The notes under the pieces are model-generated. The model saw nothing but the letters and a program-made list of their open reading frames with translations, searched no databases and was not told the DNA's origin. A program made the position numbers and the translations under genes. From Nemertoderma westbladi (lineage: Eukaryota; Xenacoelomorpha; Nemertodermatida; Nemertodermatidae), in assembly GCA_032718475.1 (NCBI GenBank), contig JAUCBJ010004496.1, forward strand, positions 1 to 25,107: a DNA stretch of 25,107 nt, given 5' to 3'. Positions 8,561 through 20,340 of this stretch are shown in pieces. Positions within the stretch are counted from its first letter, which is position 1; every line of letters starts with the position of its first letter.

Positions 8561-10192
8561 GATCTGGGGGCACTATGTTGTTGGGTCCGCCGGCACTGTG
8601 TGTGGCTGACCGCAAGATCTGGGGGTGCCATGTTGCTGGGTCCGCCGGCACTGTGTGTGGCTGGCCGTGAGATCTGGGGGCGCTATGTTGCTGGGTCCGC
8701 CGGCACTGTGTGTGGCTGGCCGCGAGATCTGGGGGCGCTATGTTGCTGGGACCGCCGGCACTGTGTGTGCCTGACCGTGAGATCTAAGGCGCTATGTTAC
8801 TTGGTCCGCAGGCACTGTGTGTGGCTGACCGTGAGATCTGGAGGCGCTATGTTGCTGGGTGCGCCGGCTCTGTGTTATGGCTGACCGTGAGATCTGGGGG
8901 CGCTATGTTGCTGGGTCCGCCGGCACTGTGTGTGGCTGGCCGCGAGATCTGGAGGTGCTATGTTGCTGGGTCCCCCGGCACTGTGTGTGGCTGACCGCGA
9001 GATCTGGGGGCGCTATGTTGCTGGGACCACCGGCACTGTGTATGGCTGACCGCGAGATCTGGGGGCACTATGTTGCTGGGACCACCGGCACTGTGTATGG
9101 CTGACCGTGAGATCTGGAGGCGCTATGTTGCTGGGTCCGCCGACACTGTGTATGGCTGGCCGCGAGATCTGGAGGTGCTATGTTGCTGGGTGCGCCGGCA
9201 CTGTGTATGGCTGGCCGCGAGATCTGGGGGCGCTATGTTGCTGGGACCGCTGGCACTGTGTGTGGCTGACCGTGAGATCTGGGGGCGCTATGTTGCTGGG
9301 TCCGCCGGCACTGTGTATGGCTGGCCGCGAGATCTGGAGGCGCTATGTTGCTGGGTGCGCCGGCTCTGTGTTATGGCTGACCGTGAGATCTGGGGGCGCT
9401 ATGTTGCTGGGTCCGCCGGCACTGTGTGTGGCTGGCCGCGAGATCTGGGGGCGCTATGTTGCTGGGTCCGCCGGCACTGTGTGTGGCTGACCGCGAGATC
9501 TGGAGGCGCTATGTTGCTGGGTGCGCCGGCTCTGTGTTATGGCTGACCGTGAGATCTGGGGGCGCTATGTTACTTGGTCCGCCGGCACTGTGTGTGGCCG
9601 ACCGCGAGATCTGGAGGCGCTATGTTGCTGGGTGCGCCGGCTCTGTGTTATGGCTGACCGTGAGATCTGGGGGCACTATGTTGCTGGGTCCGCCGGCACT
9701 GTGTGTGGCTGACCATGAGATCTGGGGGCGCTATGTTGCTGGGTCCTCCGGCACTGTGTGTGGCTGACCGTGAGATCTGGGGGCGCTATGTTGCTGGGTC
9801 TGCCGGCACTGTGTGTGGCTGGCCGCGAGATCTGGAGGCGCTATGTTGCTGGGTCCGCCGGCACTGTGTATGGCTGACCACGAGATCTGGGGGCGCTATG
9901 TTGCTGGGTCCGCCGGCACTGTGTGTGGCTGACCGCGAGATCTGGAGGCGCTATGTTGCTGGGTCCGCCGGCACTGTGTGTGGCTGGCCGCGAGATCTGG
10001 GGGCGCTATGTTGCTGGGTCCGCCGGCACTGTGTGTGGCTGACCGCGAGATCTGGAGGCGCTATGTTGCTGGGTCCGCCGGCACTGTGTGTGGCTGGCCG
10101 CGAGATCTGGGGGCGCTATGTTGCTGGGTCCGCCGGCACTGTGTGTGGCTGACCGCGAGATCTGGAGGCGCTATGTTGCTGGGTCCGCCGGC

Positions 10193-10470
10193 ATACGTTT
10201 ATCTTCTGTTTCATGCTCAACTTCAAATCATGGGTGCCCGCTCTATTTCCCGATCGTAAATTACCCATTGCTACACAAAAGAAATTCGTACCAAAGTAGA
10301 TGTTATCTATATCCCTGATGTACAAAGTGCCATCGTCGTCGACAGCGATATTATAATCCGCGGTTACTAGAGAAATATCACCATCCTGGAAATAAATATA
10401 TATATTCGGTAGAAGCAGACAAGAGGCTGGTCCAGTCACCCTTGGAACGGGGATGGTTGCAATTTGAACA
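10193..10470 (-). pseudogene. Possible Ig-like exon, copy 2, donor site lost
   Basis: This is the same sequence as 5027-5304 with one base change (giving IYIYF instead of IFIYF). The duplication boundary lies at the exon's 3' edge: where copy 1 has a GTAAGT donor, copy 2 runs into satellite (read on the minus strand, GTATG then CCGGCGG). The minus frame continues into satellite sequence for 26 further codons before the window's open frame ends. If the exon is real, this copy cannot be spliced at the same site. Confidence 0.35.
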
Positions 10471-10536
10471 CTAAAGTTAGCCAGAGAGTCCGCCTGCACG
10501 ACCTCTCCTATATATACGGTAGTTTAGAACGCGTTT

Positions 10537-11106
10537 GCTACTACTACGATCGGCATGCTGCATTATATATATTACATATATATTAATAATTCTGTGACGG
10601 CTTGTCGACAAAATTGCGCCGCCATAACTCCCTATCACCCATGACATTTACTAGATCATCCGCATCTTCCAGACCAGTGTTTTTTAAGATGAGTCTCAAG
10701 AAATTCATGGGCTGTCCACCATGCTTATTCGCTCCATGAGGGCGCAAAAAGAACAAGGTAAAAGCAAGAACAAGAGAACAAGAGAAGAATGCGCTAAAGC
10801 ACTGGCTGGTCCTCACGGCGAAAGCAATGGACTGCAAAGCGGAGGCGGTTCTGTTTAAATGTCAAGCTAGGGGAAACTAATGGAACACATCCAATGTTGT
10901 AGAGAGGCTTGTTGGAGATGTGTTCATTGTACTTGACACAATGAACCCGGCGTAGCATTCTTGTGCCTGTGCCATCCAGAGATTTGGTGTCCTCTGCAGT
11001 TAGAGACTACCACAAAAGAGTACTGGTGCTACTACTGCCATAAATAATCGAACCTTAAGGTTCCGTTTTGTTCTATGGGACTTCCAAATGTTGAAATCCA
11101 AATATT
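10537..11106 (-). mobile_element. RTE-like LINE fragment C2 (duplicate of C1)
   Basis: This is base-for-base the same as 5371-5940 as far as I compared, including the A/G-rich and AT-rich insertions that disrupt C1. It therefore arose by duplication of the whole segment and is not an independent insertion. Confidence 0.85.
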
Positions 11107-11496
11107 GGGAACTCAATACTGTATATTTTCTGATAACACATTGACAGTTTATTTCGCTCGCATAGCACTACAGATCTGACCAACATCAATGAAATCTGGT
11201 GTTTTGTGTGGTGAAAGAGCATCGGCGTAGAAAAGCTTTATATGTAATTTGAGTAAAATCTATTCATACACTGAAAAAGTTACTAGTAATTTATTATAAT
11301 ACTTTACAACACCAAAGTCAACAAATTAATAATATTAATTCGAGGCCTAACGTTCCTCCACATGCAGCACCTATTTATAAATCCCTCGAAATTACTCCAT
11401 TAGATTAATTATTGTTAGAACTCTCTCTCTTGTCTTTCTTTATCCAGAGACTGTTTCATAGTTTCTGGATGGTGTACTTATACTAGGATGGAATGG
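11107..11496. other. AT-rich spacer, duplicate of 5941-6330
   Basis: Nothing recognised; it is the second copy of the spacer left of the first array block. Confidence 0.5.
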
Positions 11497-14400
11497 ATGT
11501 TGTTGGATTCACCGGCACTGTGTGTGGCTGACCGCGAGATCTGGGGGCGCTATGTTGCTGGGTCCGCCGGCACTGATTGTGGCTGACCGTGAGATCTGGG
11601 GCTGCTATGTTGCTTGGTGCGCCGGCACTGTGTGTGGCTGACCGTGAGATCTGGGGGCACTATGTTGCTGGGTCCGCCGGCACTGATTGTGGCTGACCGT
11701 GAGATCTGGGGCTGCTATGTTGCTTGGTGCGCCGGCACTGTGTGTGGCTGACCGTGAGATCTGGGGGCACTATGTTGCTGGGTCCGCCGGCACTGATTGT
11801 GGCTGACCGTGAGATCTGGGGCTGCTATGTTGCTTGGTGCGCCGGCACTGTGTGTGGCTGACCGTGAGATCTGGGGGCACTATGTTGCTGGGTCCGCCGG
11901 CACTGATTGTGGCTGACCGTGAGATCTGGGGCTGCTATGTTGCTTGGTGCGCCGGCACTGTGTGTGGCTGACCGTGAGATCTGGGGGCACTATGTTGCTG
12001 GGTCCGCCGGCACTGATTGTGGCTGACCGTGAGATCTGGGGCTGCTATGTTGCTTGGTGCGCCGGCACTGTTTACGGCTGGCCGTGAGATCTGGGGGCGC
12101 TATGTTGCTTGGTGCGCCGGCACTGTGTATGGCTGGCAGCGAGATCTGGAGGCACTATGTTGCTGGGTCCGCCGGCACTGTGTGTGGCTGACCTCGAGAT
12201 CTGGGGGCGCTATGTTGATGGGTCCGCCGGCACTGTGTGTGGCTGACCGTGAGATCTGGGGGCACTATGTTGCTGGGTCCGCCGGCACTGTGTGTGGCTG
12301 ACCGTGAGATCTGGGGCTGCTATGTTGCTGGGTGCGCCGGCACTGTTTATGGCTGGCCGTGAGATCTGGGAGCGCTATGATGCTTGGGCCTCCGGCACTG
12401 TGTGTGGCTGACCGTGAGATCTGGGGCTGCTATGTTGCTTGGTGCGCCGGCACGTGTATGACTGGCAGCGAGATCTGGAGGCACTATGTTGCTGGGTCCG
12501 CCGGCACTGTGTGTGGCTGACCTTGAGATCTGGGGCGCTATGTTACTGGGTCCGCCGACACTGTGTATGGCTGACCACGAGATCTGGGGGCACTAAGTTA
12601 CTGGGTCCGCCGGCACTGTGTGTGGCTGACCGCGAGATCTGGGGGTGCCATGTTGCTGGGTCCGCCGGCACTGTGTGTGGCTGGCCGCGAGATCTGGGGG
12701 CACTATGTTGCTGGGACCGCCGGCACTGTGTGTGGCTGACCGTAAGATCTGGGGGCACTATGTTGCTGGGTCCGCCGGCACTGTGTGTGGCTGACCTCGA
12801 AATCTGGGGCGCTATGTTACTGGGTCCGCCGGCACTGTGTGTGGCTGACCTCGAGATCTGGGGCGCTATGTTACTGGGTCCGCCGGCACTGTGTGTGGCT
12901 GACCTCGAGATCTGGGGCGCTATGTTACTGGGTCCGCCAGCACTGTGTGTGGCTGACCTCGAGATCTGGGGCGCTATGTTACTGGGTCCGCCGGCACTGT
13001 GTGTGGCTGACCGTGAGATCTGGGGGCACTATGTTACTGGGTCAGCCGGCACTGTGTGTGGCTGACCTCGAGATCTGGGGCGCTATGTTACTGGGTCCGC
13101 CGGCACTGTGTGTGGCTGATCGTGAGATCTGGGGGCACTATGTTGCTGGGTCCAGCGGCACTTTGTGTGGCTGACCTCGAGATCTGGGGCGCTATGTTAC
13201 TGGGTCCGCCGGCACTGTGTGTGGCTGACCGTAGGATCTGGGGCTGCTATGTTGCTGGGTCCGCCGACACTGTGTGTGGCTGACCGTAGGATCTGGGGTC
13301 GCTATGTTGTTGGGTCCGCCGGCACTGTGTGTGGCTGACCGCAAGATCTGGGGCGCTATGTTACTGGGTCCGCCAGCACTGTGTGTGGCTGACCTCGAGA
13401 TCTGGGGCGCTATGTTACTGGGTCCGCCGGCACTGTGTGTGGCTGACCGTGAGATCTGGGGGCACTATGTTGCTGGGTCCGCCGGCACTGTGTGTGGCTG
13501 ACCGTGAGATCTGGGGGCACTATGTTACTGGGTCCGCCGGCACTGTGTGTGGCTGACCGCGAGATCTGGGGGTGCCATGTTGCTGGGTCCGCCGGCACTG
13601 TGTGTGGCTGGCCGCGAGATCTGGGGGCACTATGTTGTTGGGTCCGCCGGCACTGTGTGTGGCTGACCTTGAGATCTGGGGCGCTATGTTACTGGGTCCG
13701 CCGGCACTGTGTGTGGCTGGCCGCGAGATCTGGGGGCACTATGTTGTTGGGTCCGCCGGCACTGTGTGTGGCTGACCGCAAGATCTGGGGGTGCCATGTT
13801 GCTGGGTCCGCCGGCACTGTGTGTGGCTGGCCGTGAGATCTGGGGGCGCTATGTTGCTGGGTCCGCCGGCACTGTGTGTGGCTGGCCGCGAGATCTGGGG
13901 GCGCTATGTTGCTGGGACCGCCGGCACTGTGTGTGCCTGACCGTGAGATCTAAGGCGCTATGTTACTTGGTCCGCAGGCACTGTGTGTGGCTGACCGTGA
14001 GATCTGGAGGCGCTATGTTGCTGGGTGCGCCGGCTCTGTGTTATGGCTGACCGTGAGATCTGGGGGCGCTATGTTGCTGGGTCCGCCGGCACTGTGTGTG
14101 GCTGGCCGCGAGATCTGGAGGTGCTATGTTGCTGGGTCCCCCGGCACTGTGTGTGGCTGACCGCGAGATCTGGGGGCGCTATGTTGCTGGGACCACCGGC
14201 ACTGTGTATGGCTGACCGCGAGATCTGGGGGCACTATGTTGCTGGGACCACCGGCACTGTGTATGGCTGACCGTGAGATCTGGAGGCGCTATGTTGCTGG
14301 GTCCGCCGACACTGTGTATGGCTGGCCGCGAGATCTGGAGGTGCTATGTTGCTGGGTGCGCCGGCACTGTGTATGGCTGGCCGCGAGATCTGGGGGCGCT

Positions 14401-15390
14401 ATGTTGCTGGGACCGCTGGCACTGTGTGTGGCTGACCGTGAGATCTGGGGGCGCTATGTTGCTGGGTCCGCCGGCACTGTGTATGGCTGGCCGCGAGATC
14501 TGGAGGCGCTATGTTGCTGGGTGCGCCGGCTCTGTGTTATGGCTGACCGTGAGATCTGGGGGCGCTATGTTGCTGGGTCCGCCGGCACTGTGTGTGGCTG
14601 GCCGCGAGATCTGGGGGCGCTATGTTGCTGGGTCCGCCGGCACTGTGTGTGGCTGACCGCGAGATCTGGAGGCGCTATGTTGCTGGGTGCGCCGGCTCTG
14701 TGTTATGGCTGACCGTGAGATCTGGGGGCGCTATGTTACCTGGTCCGCCGGCACTGTGTGTGGCCGACCGCGAGATCTGGAGGCGCTATGTTGCTGGGTG
14801 CGCCGGCTCTGTGTTATGGCTGACCGTGAGATCTGGGGGCACTATGTTGCTGGGTCCGCCGGCACTGTGTGTGGCTGACCATGAGATCTGGGGGCGCTAT
14901 GTTGCTGGGTCCTCCGGCACTGTGTGTGGCTGACCGTGAGATCTGGGGGCGCTATGTTGCTGGGTCTGCCGGCACTGTGTGTGGCTGGCCGCGAGATCTG
15001 GAGGCGCTATGTTGCTGGGTCCGCCGGCACTGTGTGTGGCTGACCGCGAGATCTGGAGGCGCTATGTTGCTGGGTCCGCCGGAACTGTGTGTGGCTGGCC
15101 GCGAGATCTGGGGGCGCTATGTTGCTGGGTCCGCCGGCACTGTGTGTGGCTGACCGCGAGATCTGGAGGCGCTATGTTGCTGGGTCCGCCGGCACTGTGT
15201 GTGGCTGGCCGCGAGATCTGGGGGCGCTATGTTGCTGGGTCCGCCGGCACTGTGTGTGGCTGACCGCGAGATCTGGAGGCGCTATGTTGCTGGGTCCACC
15301 GGCACTGTGTGTGGCTGACCGCGAGATCTGGAGGCGCTATGTTGCTGGGTCCGCCGGCACTGTGTGTGGCTGACCGCGAGATCTGGGGGC
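11497..15390. repeat. 55-bp satellite array, second block (about 70 monomers)
   Basis: It begins with the same degenerate edge monomer as at 6331 and follows the first block monomer by monomer to about 15031. Near the end it lacks one monomer relative to copy 1 (the TGTATGG / GACCACGAG unit around 9868-9922) and has private changes such as CCGGAACTG at 15079 and TCCACCGG near 15296. It ends in GATCTGGGGGC (15380-15390), at the left edge of the LINE insertion. Confidence 0.97.
15380..15390. repeat. Target-site duplication, left copy (GATCTGGGGGC)
   Basis: This 11-base word is satellite sequence and is repeated at 16308-16318 on the other side of the LINE. Removing the insert and one copy restores a perfectly phased monomer. 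Confidence 0.7.
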
Positions 15391-16307
15391 TACTAGGATC
15401 GGCATGCTGCATTGCAGCTGCATTTTTAAGAATGCTGTGCCGGCTTGTCAACAAAATTGCACCGCCACAACTCCCTATCACCCATGACATTTGCTAGATC
15501 ATCCGCATCTTTAAGGCCAGTGTCCTTTAAGATGCGTCTCAAGAAAGTCATGGGCTGTCCACCATGCTTATTCACTCCATGAGGCTGCCAAAGTACAAGA
15601 TTATGCACTGGCTGGTCCTCACGGCGAAAGCAATGTCCTGCAAAGCGGAGGCGATTTTGTTCTAGTGTCAAGCTTGGGGGAACCAATGAGACACCTCCAA
15701 TGTTATATAGTGTCTGGTTGGAGATGTGTGCATTGTACTTGACACAATGTACTGGGCGTAGCATTCTTGTGAATGTGCCATCCAGAGATTTGGTGTCCTC
15801 AGCAGTTAGAGCCCAGCATGGACTCCCGTAGAGGAGTACTGGAACTACTGCTGCTCTAAATAATCGGACCTTAAGTTTCCGATTAATTCTAGGTGACTTC
15901 CAAATCCTGGAAAGCCTATTCAAGGCTGCCCATGCCTTTCCCTTACGTATTCGAAGGTCCTCACCTGACTTCCGGATCCATGATCCCAGGTAACAGAAGT
16001 CGTCCACATGCTCAAGCATACCATCCTTTGAGCTTATGCTCATCCGATCAGAGACTTGCTGAGGACTTTCAAAGTTAACTGTCAGAATTTTAGTCTTTCT
16101 GGAGTTAATAAAAAGACCAACTCTAGAAGCAGCATGTTCTAATGAGCTGAGGAGCCGCTGGGCTCCCTCTAATGATTCTGAGAGTACTCCTAAGTCATCA
16201 GCAAAGTCTAGATCAGTTAGGTACTTGGCAGGATTTCCTCGACTTCTGGAGCCAGTAGGTGGAGTTATCATCACCCCATCATCATTATGATGATCTAAGG
16301 ATATGAG
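15391..16307 (-). mobile_element. 5'-truncated RTE-like LINE (copy B) inserted in the satellite
   Basis: A 917-bp insert stands between two halves of a satellite monomer. On the minus strand it starts in the middle of the reverse transcriptase gene and ends in a short 3' region of about 35 bases with a final (C)TAGTA tail and no poly(A). The 5' truncation, the 11-bp direct repeats and the intact reading frame fit insertion by target-primed reverse transcription, later than the array. Compared with fragments A and C1 it lacks their internal insertions, so it is the best-preserved copy here. No endonuclease domain is present, so it cannot move by itself. Confidence 0.85.
15426..16307 (-). CDS. 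LINE reverse transcriptase, C-terminal part, open frame
   Basis: The minus-strand frame is open from the insert's 5' edge to a TAA at 15428-15426; it has no proper start because the element is truncated. In order it shows LTDLDFADD (the metal-binding FADD box of the palm), GLFINSRKTKIL and FCYLGSWI, then the connection region with LYGSPCWALTAEDTKSLDG and FTRMLRPV. The C-terminal tail follows with RLRFAGHCFRR, LVLWQPHG, GGQPMTFLRRILKDTG and MGDRELW. That tail is characteristic of RTE-like LINEs of invertebrates. The product would lack endonuclease, fingers and the first catalytic aspartate, so it is inactive. An internal GTG at 16274 is sometimes taken as a start but has no support. The lack of stops suggests a fairly recent insertion. 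Confidence 0.85.
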   Translation of the reverse strand, partial: LISLDHHNDDGVMITPPTGSRSRGNPAKYLTDLDFADDLGVLSESLEGAQRLLSSLEHAASRVGLFINSRKTKILTVNFESPQQVSDRMSISSKDGMLEHVDDFCYLGSWIRKSGEDLRIRKGKAWAALNRLSRIWKSPRINRKLKVRLFRAAVVPVLLYGSPCWALTAEDTKSLDGTFTRMLRPVHCVKYNAHISNQTLYNIGGVSLVPPSLTLEQNRLRFAGHCFRREDQPVHNLVLWQPHGVNKHGGQPMTFLRRILKDTGLKDADDLANVMGDRELWRCNFVDKPAQHS

Positions 16308-16318
16308 GATCTGGGGGC
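16308..16318. repeat. Target-site duplication, right copy (GATCTGGGGGC)
   Basis: This matches 15380-15390 exactly; the array resumes in phase right after it (GCTATGTTGCTGGG). Confidence 0.7.
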
Positions 16319-17740
16319 GCTATGTTGCTGGGACCACCGGCACTGTGTATGGCTGACCGCGAGATCTGGAGGCGCTATGTTGCTGGGTGCGCCGGCTCTG
16401 TGTTATGGCTGACCGTGAGATCTGGGGGCATAATGTTGCTGGGTCCGCCGGCACTGTGTGTGGCTGACCGCGAGATCTGGGGGTGCTATGTTGCTGGGAC
16501 CGCCGGCACTGTGTTATGGCTGACCGTGAGATCTGGGGGCGCTATGTTGCTGGGACCGCCAGCACTGTGTTATGGCTGACCGTGAGATCTGGGGGCGCTA
16601 TGTTGCTGGGTCCGCCGGCACTGTGTGTGGCTGACCGCGAGATCTGGAGGCGCCATATTGCTGGGTCCGCCGGCACTGTGTATGGCTGACCACGAGATCT
16701 GGGGGCGCTATGTTGCTGGGTCCGCCGGTACTGTGTGTAGCTGACCGCGAGATCTGGAGGCGCTATGTTGCTGGGTCCGCCGGCACTGTGTGTGGCTGAC
16801 CGTGAGATCTGGGGGCGCTATGTTGCTGGGTCCGCCGGCACTGTGTGTGGCTGGCCGCGAGATCTGGAGGCGCTATGTTGCTGGGTCCGCCGGCACTGTG
16901 TATGGCTGACCACGAGATCTGGGGGCGCTATGTTGCTGGGTCCGCCGGCACTGTGTGTGGCTGACCGCGAGATCTGGAGGCGCTATGTTGCTGGGTCCGC
17001 CGGCACTGTGTGTGGCTGGCCGCGAGATCTGGGGGCGCTATGTTGCTGGGTCTGCCGGCACTGTGTGTAGCTGACCGCGAGATCTGGAGGCGCTATGTTG
17101 CTGGGTCCGCCGGCACTGTGTGTGGCTGACCGCGAGATCTGGAGGCGCTATGTTGCTGGGTCCGCCGGCACTGTGTGTGGCTGACCGCGAGATCTGGGGG
17201 CGCTATGTTGCTGGGACCACCGGCACTGTGTATGGCTGACCGCGAGATCTGGGGGCACTATGTTGCTGGGACCACCGGCACTGTGTATGGCTGACCGTGA
17301 GATCTGGAGGCGCTATGTTGCTGGGTCCGCCGACACTGTGTATGGCTGGCCGCGAGATCTGGAGGCGCTATGTTGCTGGGTGCGCCGGCACTGTGTATGG
17401 CTGGCCGCGAGATCTGGGGGCGCTATGTTGCTGGGACCGCCGGCACTGTGTGTGGCTGACCGTGAGATCTGGGGGCGCTATGTTGCTGGGTCCGCTGGCA
17501 CTGTGTATGGCTGGCCGCGAGATCTGGAGGCGCTATGTTGCTGGGTGCGCCGGCTCTGTGTTATGGCTGACCGTGAGATCTGGGGGCGCTATGTTGCTGG
17601 GTCCGCCGGCACTGTGTGTGGCTGGCCGCAAGATCTGGGGGCGCTATGTTGCTGGGTCCGCCGGCACTGTGTGTGGCTGACCGCGAGATCTGGAGGCGCT
17701 ATGTTGCTGGGTGCGCCGGCTCTGTGTTATGGCTGACCGT
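16308..17740. repeat. Block duplication in the array, copy 1 (offset 3,646)
   Basis: The order of monomer variants from the LINE edge to about 17740 recurs at 19954-21386 with constant spacing of 3,646 bp. It includes the run TGGGACCACCGG, TGCGCCGGCTCTG, TGGGACCGCC twice, the GACCACGAG unit, and the later CCGACACTG unit. Scattered single-base differences exist (for example cataatg at 16428 against cactatg). Confidence 0.8.
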
Positions 17741-19929
17741 GAGATCTGGGGGCGCTATGTTACTTGGTCCGCCGGCACTGTGTGTGGCTGACCGCGACAT
17801 CTAGAGGCGCTATGTTGCTGGGTGCGCCGGCTCTGTGTTATGGCTGACCGTGAGATCTGGGGGCACTATGTTGCTGGGTCCGCCGGCACTGTGTGTGGCT
17901 GACCGCGAGATCTGGAGGCGCTGTGTTGCTGGGTGCGCCGGCTCTGTGTTATGGCTGACCGTGAGATCTGGGGGCACTATGTTGCTGGGTCCGCCGGCAC
18001 TGTGTATGGCTGACCGCGAGATCTGGGGGTGCTATGTTGCGGGGACCGCCGGCACTGTGTTATGGCTGACCGTTAGATCTGGGGGCACTATGTTGCTGGG
18101 TCCGCCGGCACTGTGTGTGGCTGACCGCGAGATCTGGAGGCGCTATGTTGCTGGGTGCGCCGGCTCTGTGTTATGGCTGACCGTGAGATCTGGGGGCACT
18201 ATGTTGCTGGGTCCGCCGGCACTGTGTGTGGCTGACCGCGAGATCTGGGGGTGCTATGTTGCTGGGACTGCCGGCACTGTGTTATGGCTGACCGTGAGAT
18301 CTGGGGGCGCTATGTTGCTGGGACCGCCGGCACTGTGTTATGGCTGACCGTGAGATCTGGGGGCGCTATGTTGCTGGGTCCGCCGGCACTGTGTGTGGCT
18401 GACCGCGAGATCTGGAGGCGCTATGTTGCTGGGTGCGCCGGCTCTGTGTTATGGCTGACCGTGAGATCTGGGGGCTCTATGTTGTTGGGTCCGCCGGCAC
18501 TGTGTGTGGCTGACCGCGAGATCTGGGGGTGCCATGTTGCTGGGTCCGCCGGCACTGTGTGTGGCTGGCCGTGAGATCTGGGGGCGCTATGTTGCTGGGT
18601 CCGCCGGCACTGTGTGTGGCTGGCCGCGAGATCTGGGGGCGCGATGTTGCTGGGAGCGCCGGCACTGTGTGTGCCTGACCGTGAGATCTAAGGCGCGATG
18701 TTACTTGGTCCGCCGGCACTGTGTGTGGCTGACCGTGAGATCTGGAGGCGCTATGTTGCTGGGTGCGCCGGCTCTGTGTTATGGCTGACCGTGAGATCTG
18801 GGGGCGCTATGTTGCTGGGTCCGCCGGCACTGTGTGTGGCTGGCCGCGAGATCTGGGGGCGCTATGTTGCTGGGTCCGCCGGCACTGTGTGTGGCTGACC
18901 GCGAGATCTGGAGGCGCTATGTTGCTGGGTGCGCCGCTCTGTGTTATGGCTGACCGTGAGATCTGGGGGCGCTATGTTACTTGGTCCGCCGGCACTGTGT
19001 GTGGCTGACCGCGAGATCTGGAGGCGCTATGTTGCTGGGTGCGCCGGCTCTGTGTTATGGCTGACCGTGAGATCTGGGGGCACTATGTTGCTGGGTCCGC
19101 CGGCACTGTGTGTGGCTGACCGCGATATCTGGAGGCGCTATGTTGCTGGGTGCGCCGGCTCTGTGTTATGGCTGACCGTGAGATCTGGGGGCACTATGTT
19201 GCTGGGTCCGCCGGCACTGTGTGTGGCTGACCGCGAGATCTGGGGGTGCTATGTTGCTGGGACTGACGGCACTGTGTTATGGCTGACCATGAGATCTGGG
19301 GGCGCTATGTTGCTGGGACCGCCGGCACTGTGTTATGGCTGACCGTGAGATCTGGGGGCGCTATGTTGCTGGGTCCGCCGGCACTGTGTGTGGCTGACCG
19401 CGAGATCTGGAGGCGCTATGTTGCTGGGTCCGCCGGCACTGTGTATGGCTGACCACGAGATCTGGGGGCGCTATGTTGCTGGGTCCGCCGGCACTGTGTG
19501 TGGCTGACCGCGAGATCTGGAGGCGCTATGTTGCTGGGTCCGCCGGCACTGTGTGTGGCTGACCGTGAGATCTGGGGGCGCTATGTTGCTGGGTCCGCCG
19601 GCACTGTGTGTGGCTGGCCGCGAGATCTGGAGGCGCTATGTTGCTGGGTCCGCCGGCACTGTGTATGGCTGACCACGAGATCTGGGGGCGCTATGTTGCT
19701 GGGTCCGCCGGCACTGTGTGTGGCTGACCGCGAGATCTGGAGGCGCTATGTTGCTGGGTCCGCCGGCACTGTGTGTGGCTGGCCGCGAGATCTGGGGGCG
19801 CTATGTTGCTGGGTCCGCCGGCACTGTGTGTGGCTGACCGCGAGATCTGGAGGCGCTATGTTGCTGGGTCCGCCGGCACTGTGTGTGGCTGACCGCGAGA
19901 TCTGGAGGCGCTATGTTGCTGGGTCCGCC

Positions 19930-20340
19930 GGCACTGTGTGTGGCTGACCGCGAGATCTGGGGGCGCTATGTTGCTGGGACCACCGGCACTGTGTATGGCT
20001 GACCGCGAGATCTGGAGGCGCTATGTTGCTGGGTGCGCCGGCTCTGTGTTATGGCTGACCGTGAGATCTGGGGGCACTATGTTGCTGGGTCCGCCGGCAC
20101 TGTGTGTGGCTGACCGCGAGATCTGGGGGTGCTATGTTGCTGGGACCGCCGGCACTGTGTTATGGCTGACCGTGAGATCTGGGGGCGCTATGTTGCTGGG
20201 ACCGCCGGCACTGTGTTATGGCTGACCGTGAGATCTGGGGGCGCTATGTTGCTGGATCCGCCGGCACTGTGTGTGGCTGACCGCGAGATCTGGAGGCGCT
20301 ATGTTGCTGGGTCCGCCGGCACTGTGTATGGCTGACCACG
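19930..20340. repeat. Shorter block duplication, copy 1 (offset 2,648)
   Basis: The monomer order here recurs at about 22578-22988. Both carry the otherwise unseen change GGATCCG (a BamHI site) in place of GGGTCCG, at 20254 and 22902. Confidence 0.8.

Larger units (their letters stand above)
5026..10191. repeat. 5,166-bp segmental tandem duplication, copy 1
   Basis: The segment carries the Ig-like exon, LINE fragment C1, an AT-rich spacer and about 70 satellite monomers. It is followed directly by its near-identical second copy. Positions correspond at a constant offset of 5,166 bp from 5026 to about 9865. After that, copy 1 has one extra 55-bp monomer in the compared stretch. Only two substitutions were noticed by eye in the constant-offset part (A at 5233 / T at 10399, T at 9574 / C at 14740). 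Confidence 0.9.
6331..10191. repeat. 55-bp satellite array, first block (about 70 monomers)
   Basis: The monomer is 55 bp (also 54 and 56 bp), 37 of 55 bases G or C in the common form, with five CpG sites. Fixed landmarks in each unit are GCCGGCAC, TGGCTGACC, a BglII site in GAGATCTGG, a G-run, GCTATGTTGCTGGG and TCCGCC. The first unit (6331-6350, atgttgttggattcaccgg) is degenerate, as expected at an array edge. This block is the most diverse part of the array. It contains the 110-bp dimers at 6351-6900, 54-bp XhoI-bearing units between about 7340 and 8560, and, from about 8700, alternation of GACC/GGAGG with GGCC/GGGGG units. It is non-coding by structure: the only recurrent plus-strand stop is the TGA in GGCTGACC, and a G variant there simply lengthens frames. 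Confidence 0.97.
10192..15357. repeat. 5,166-bp segmental tandem duplication, copy 2
   Basis: This follows copy 1 directly. At the junction a satellite monomer runs into the duplicated unique sequence as CCGCCGGCATACG, where the CA is shared by both parents (GGCACTG of the array and TTACATACG of the left flank). It is homologous to copy 1 through its AT-rich part and nearly all of its satellite. The last few monomers before the LINE insertion differ from copy 1 in order. Confidence 0.9.

Noticed and set aside
15893-16078. Plus-strand open frames opposite the LINE reverse transcriptase (also 4268-4468 and 4508-4726)
   Set aside because: They are antisense shadows of the minus-strand reverse transcriptase frame.
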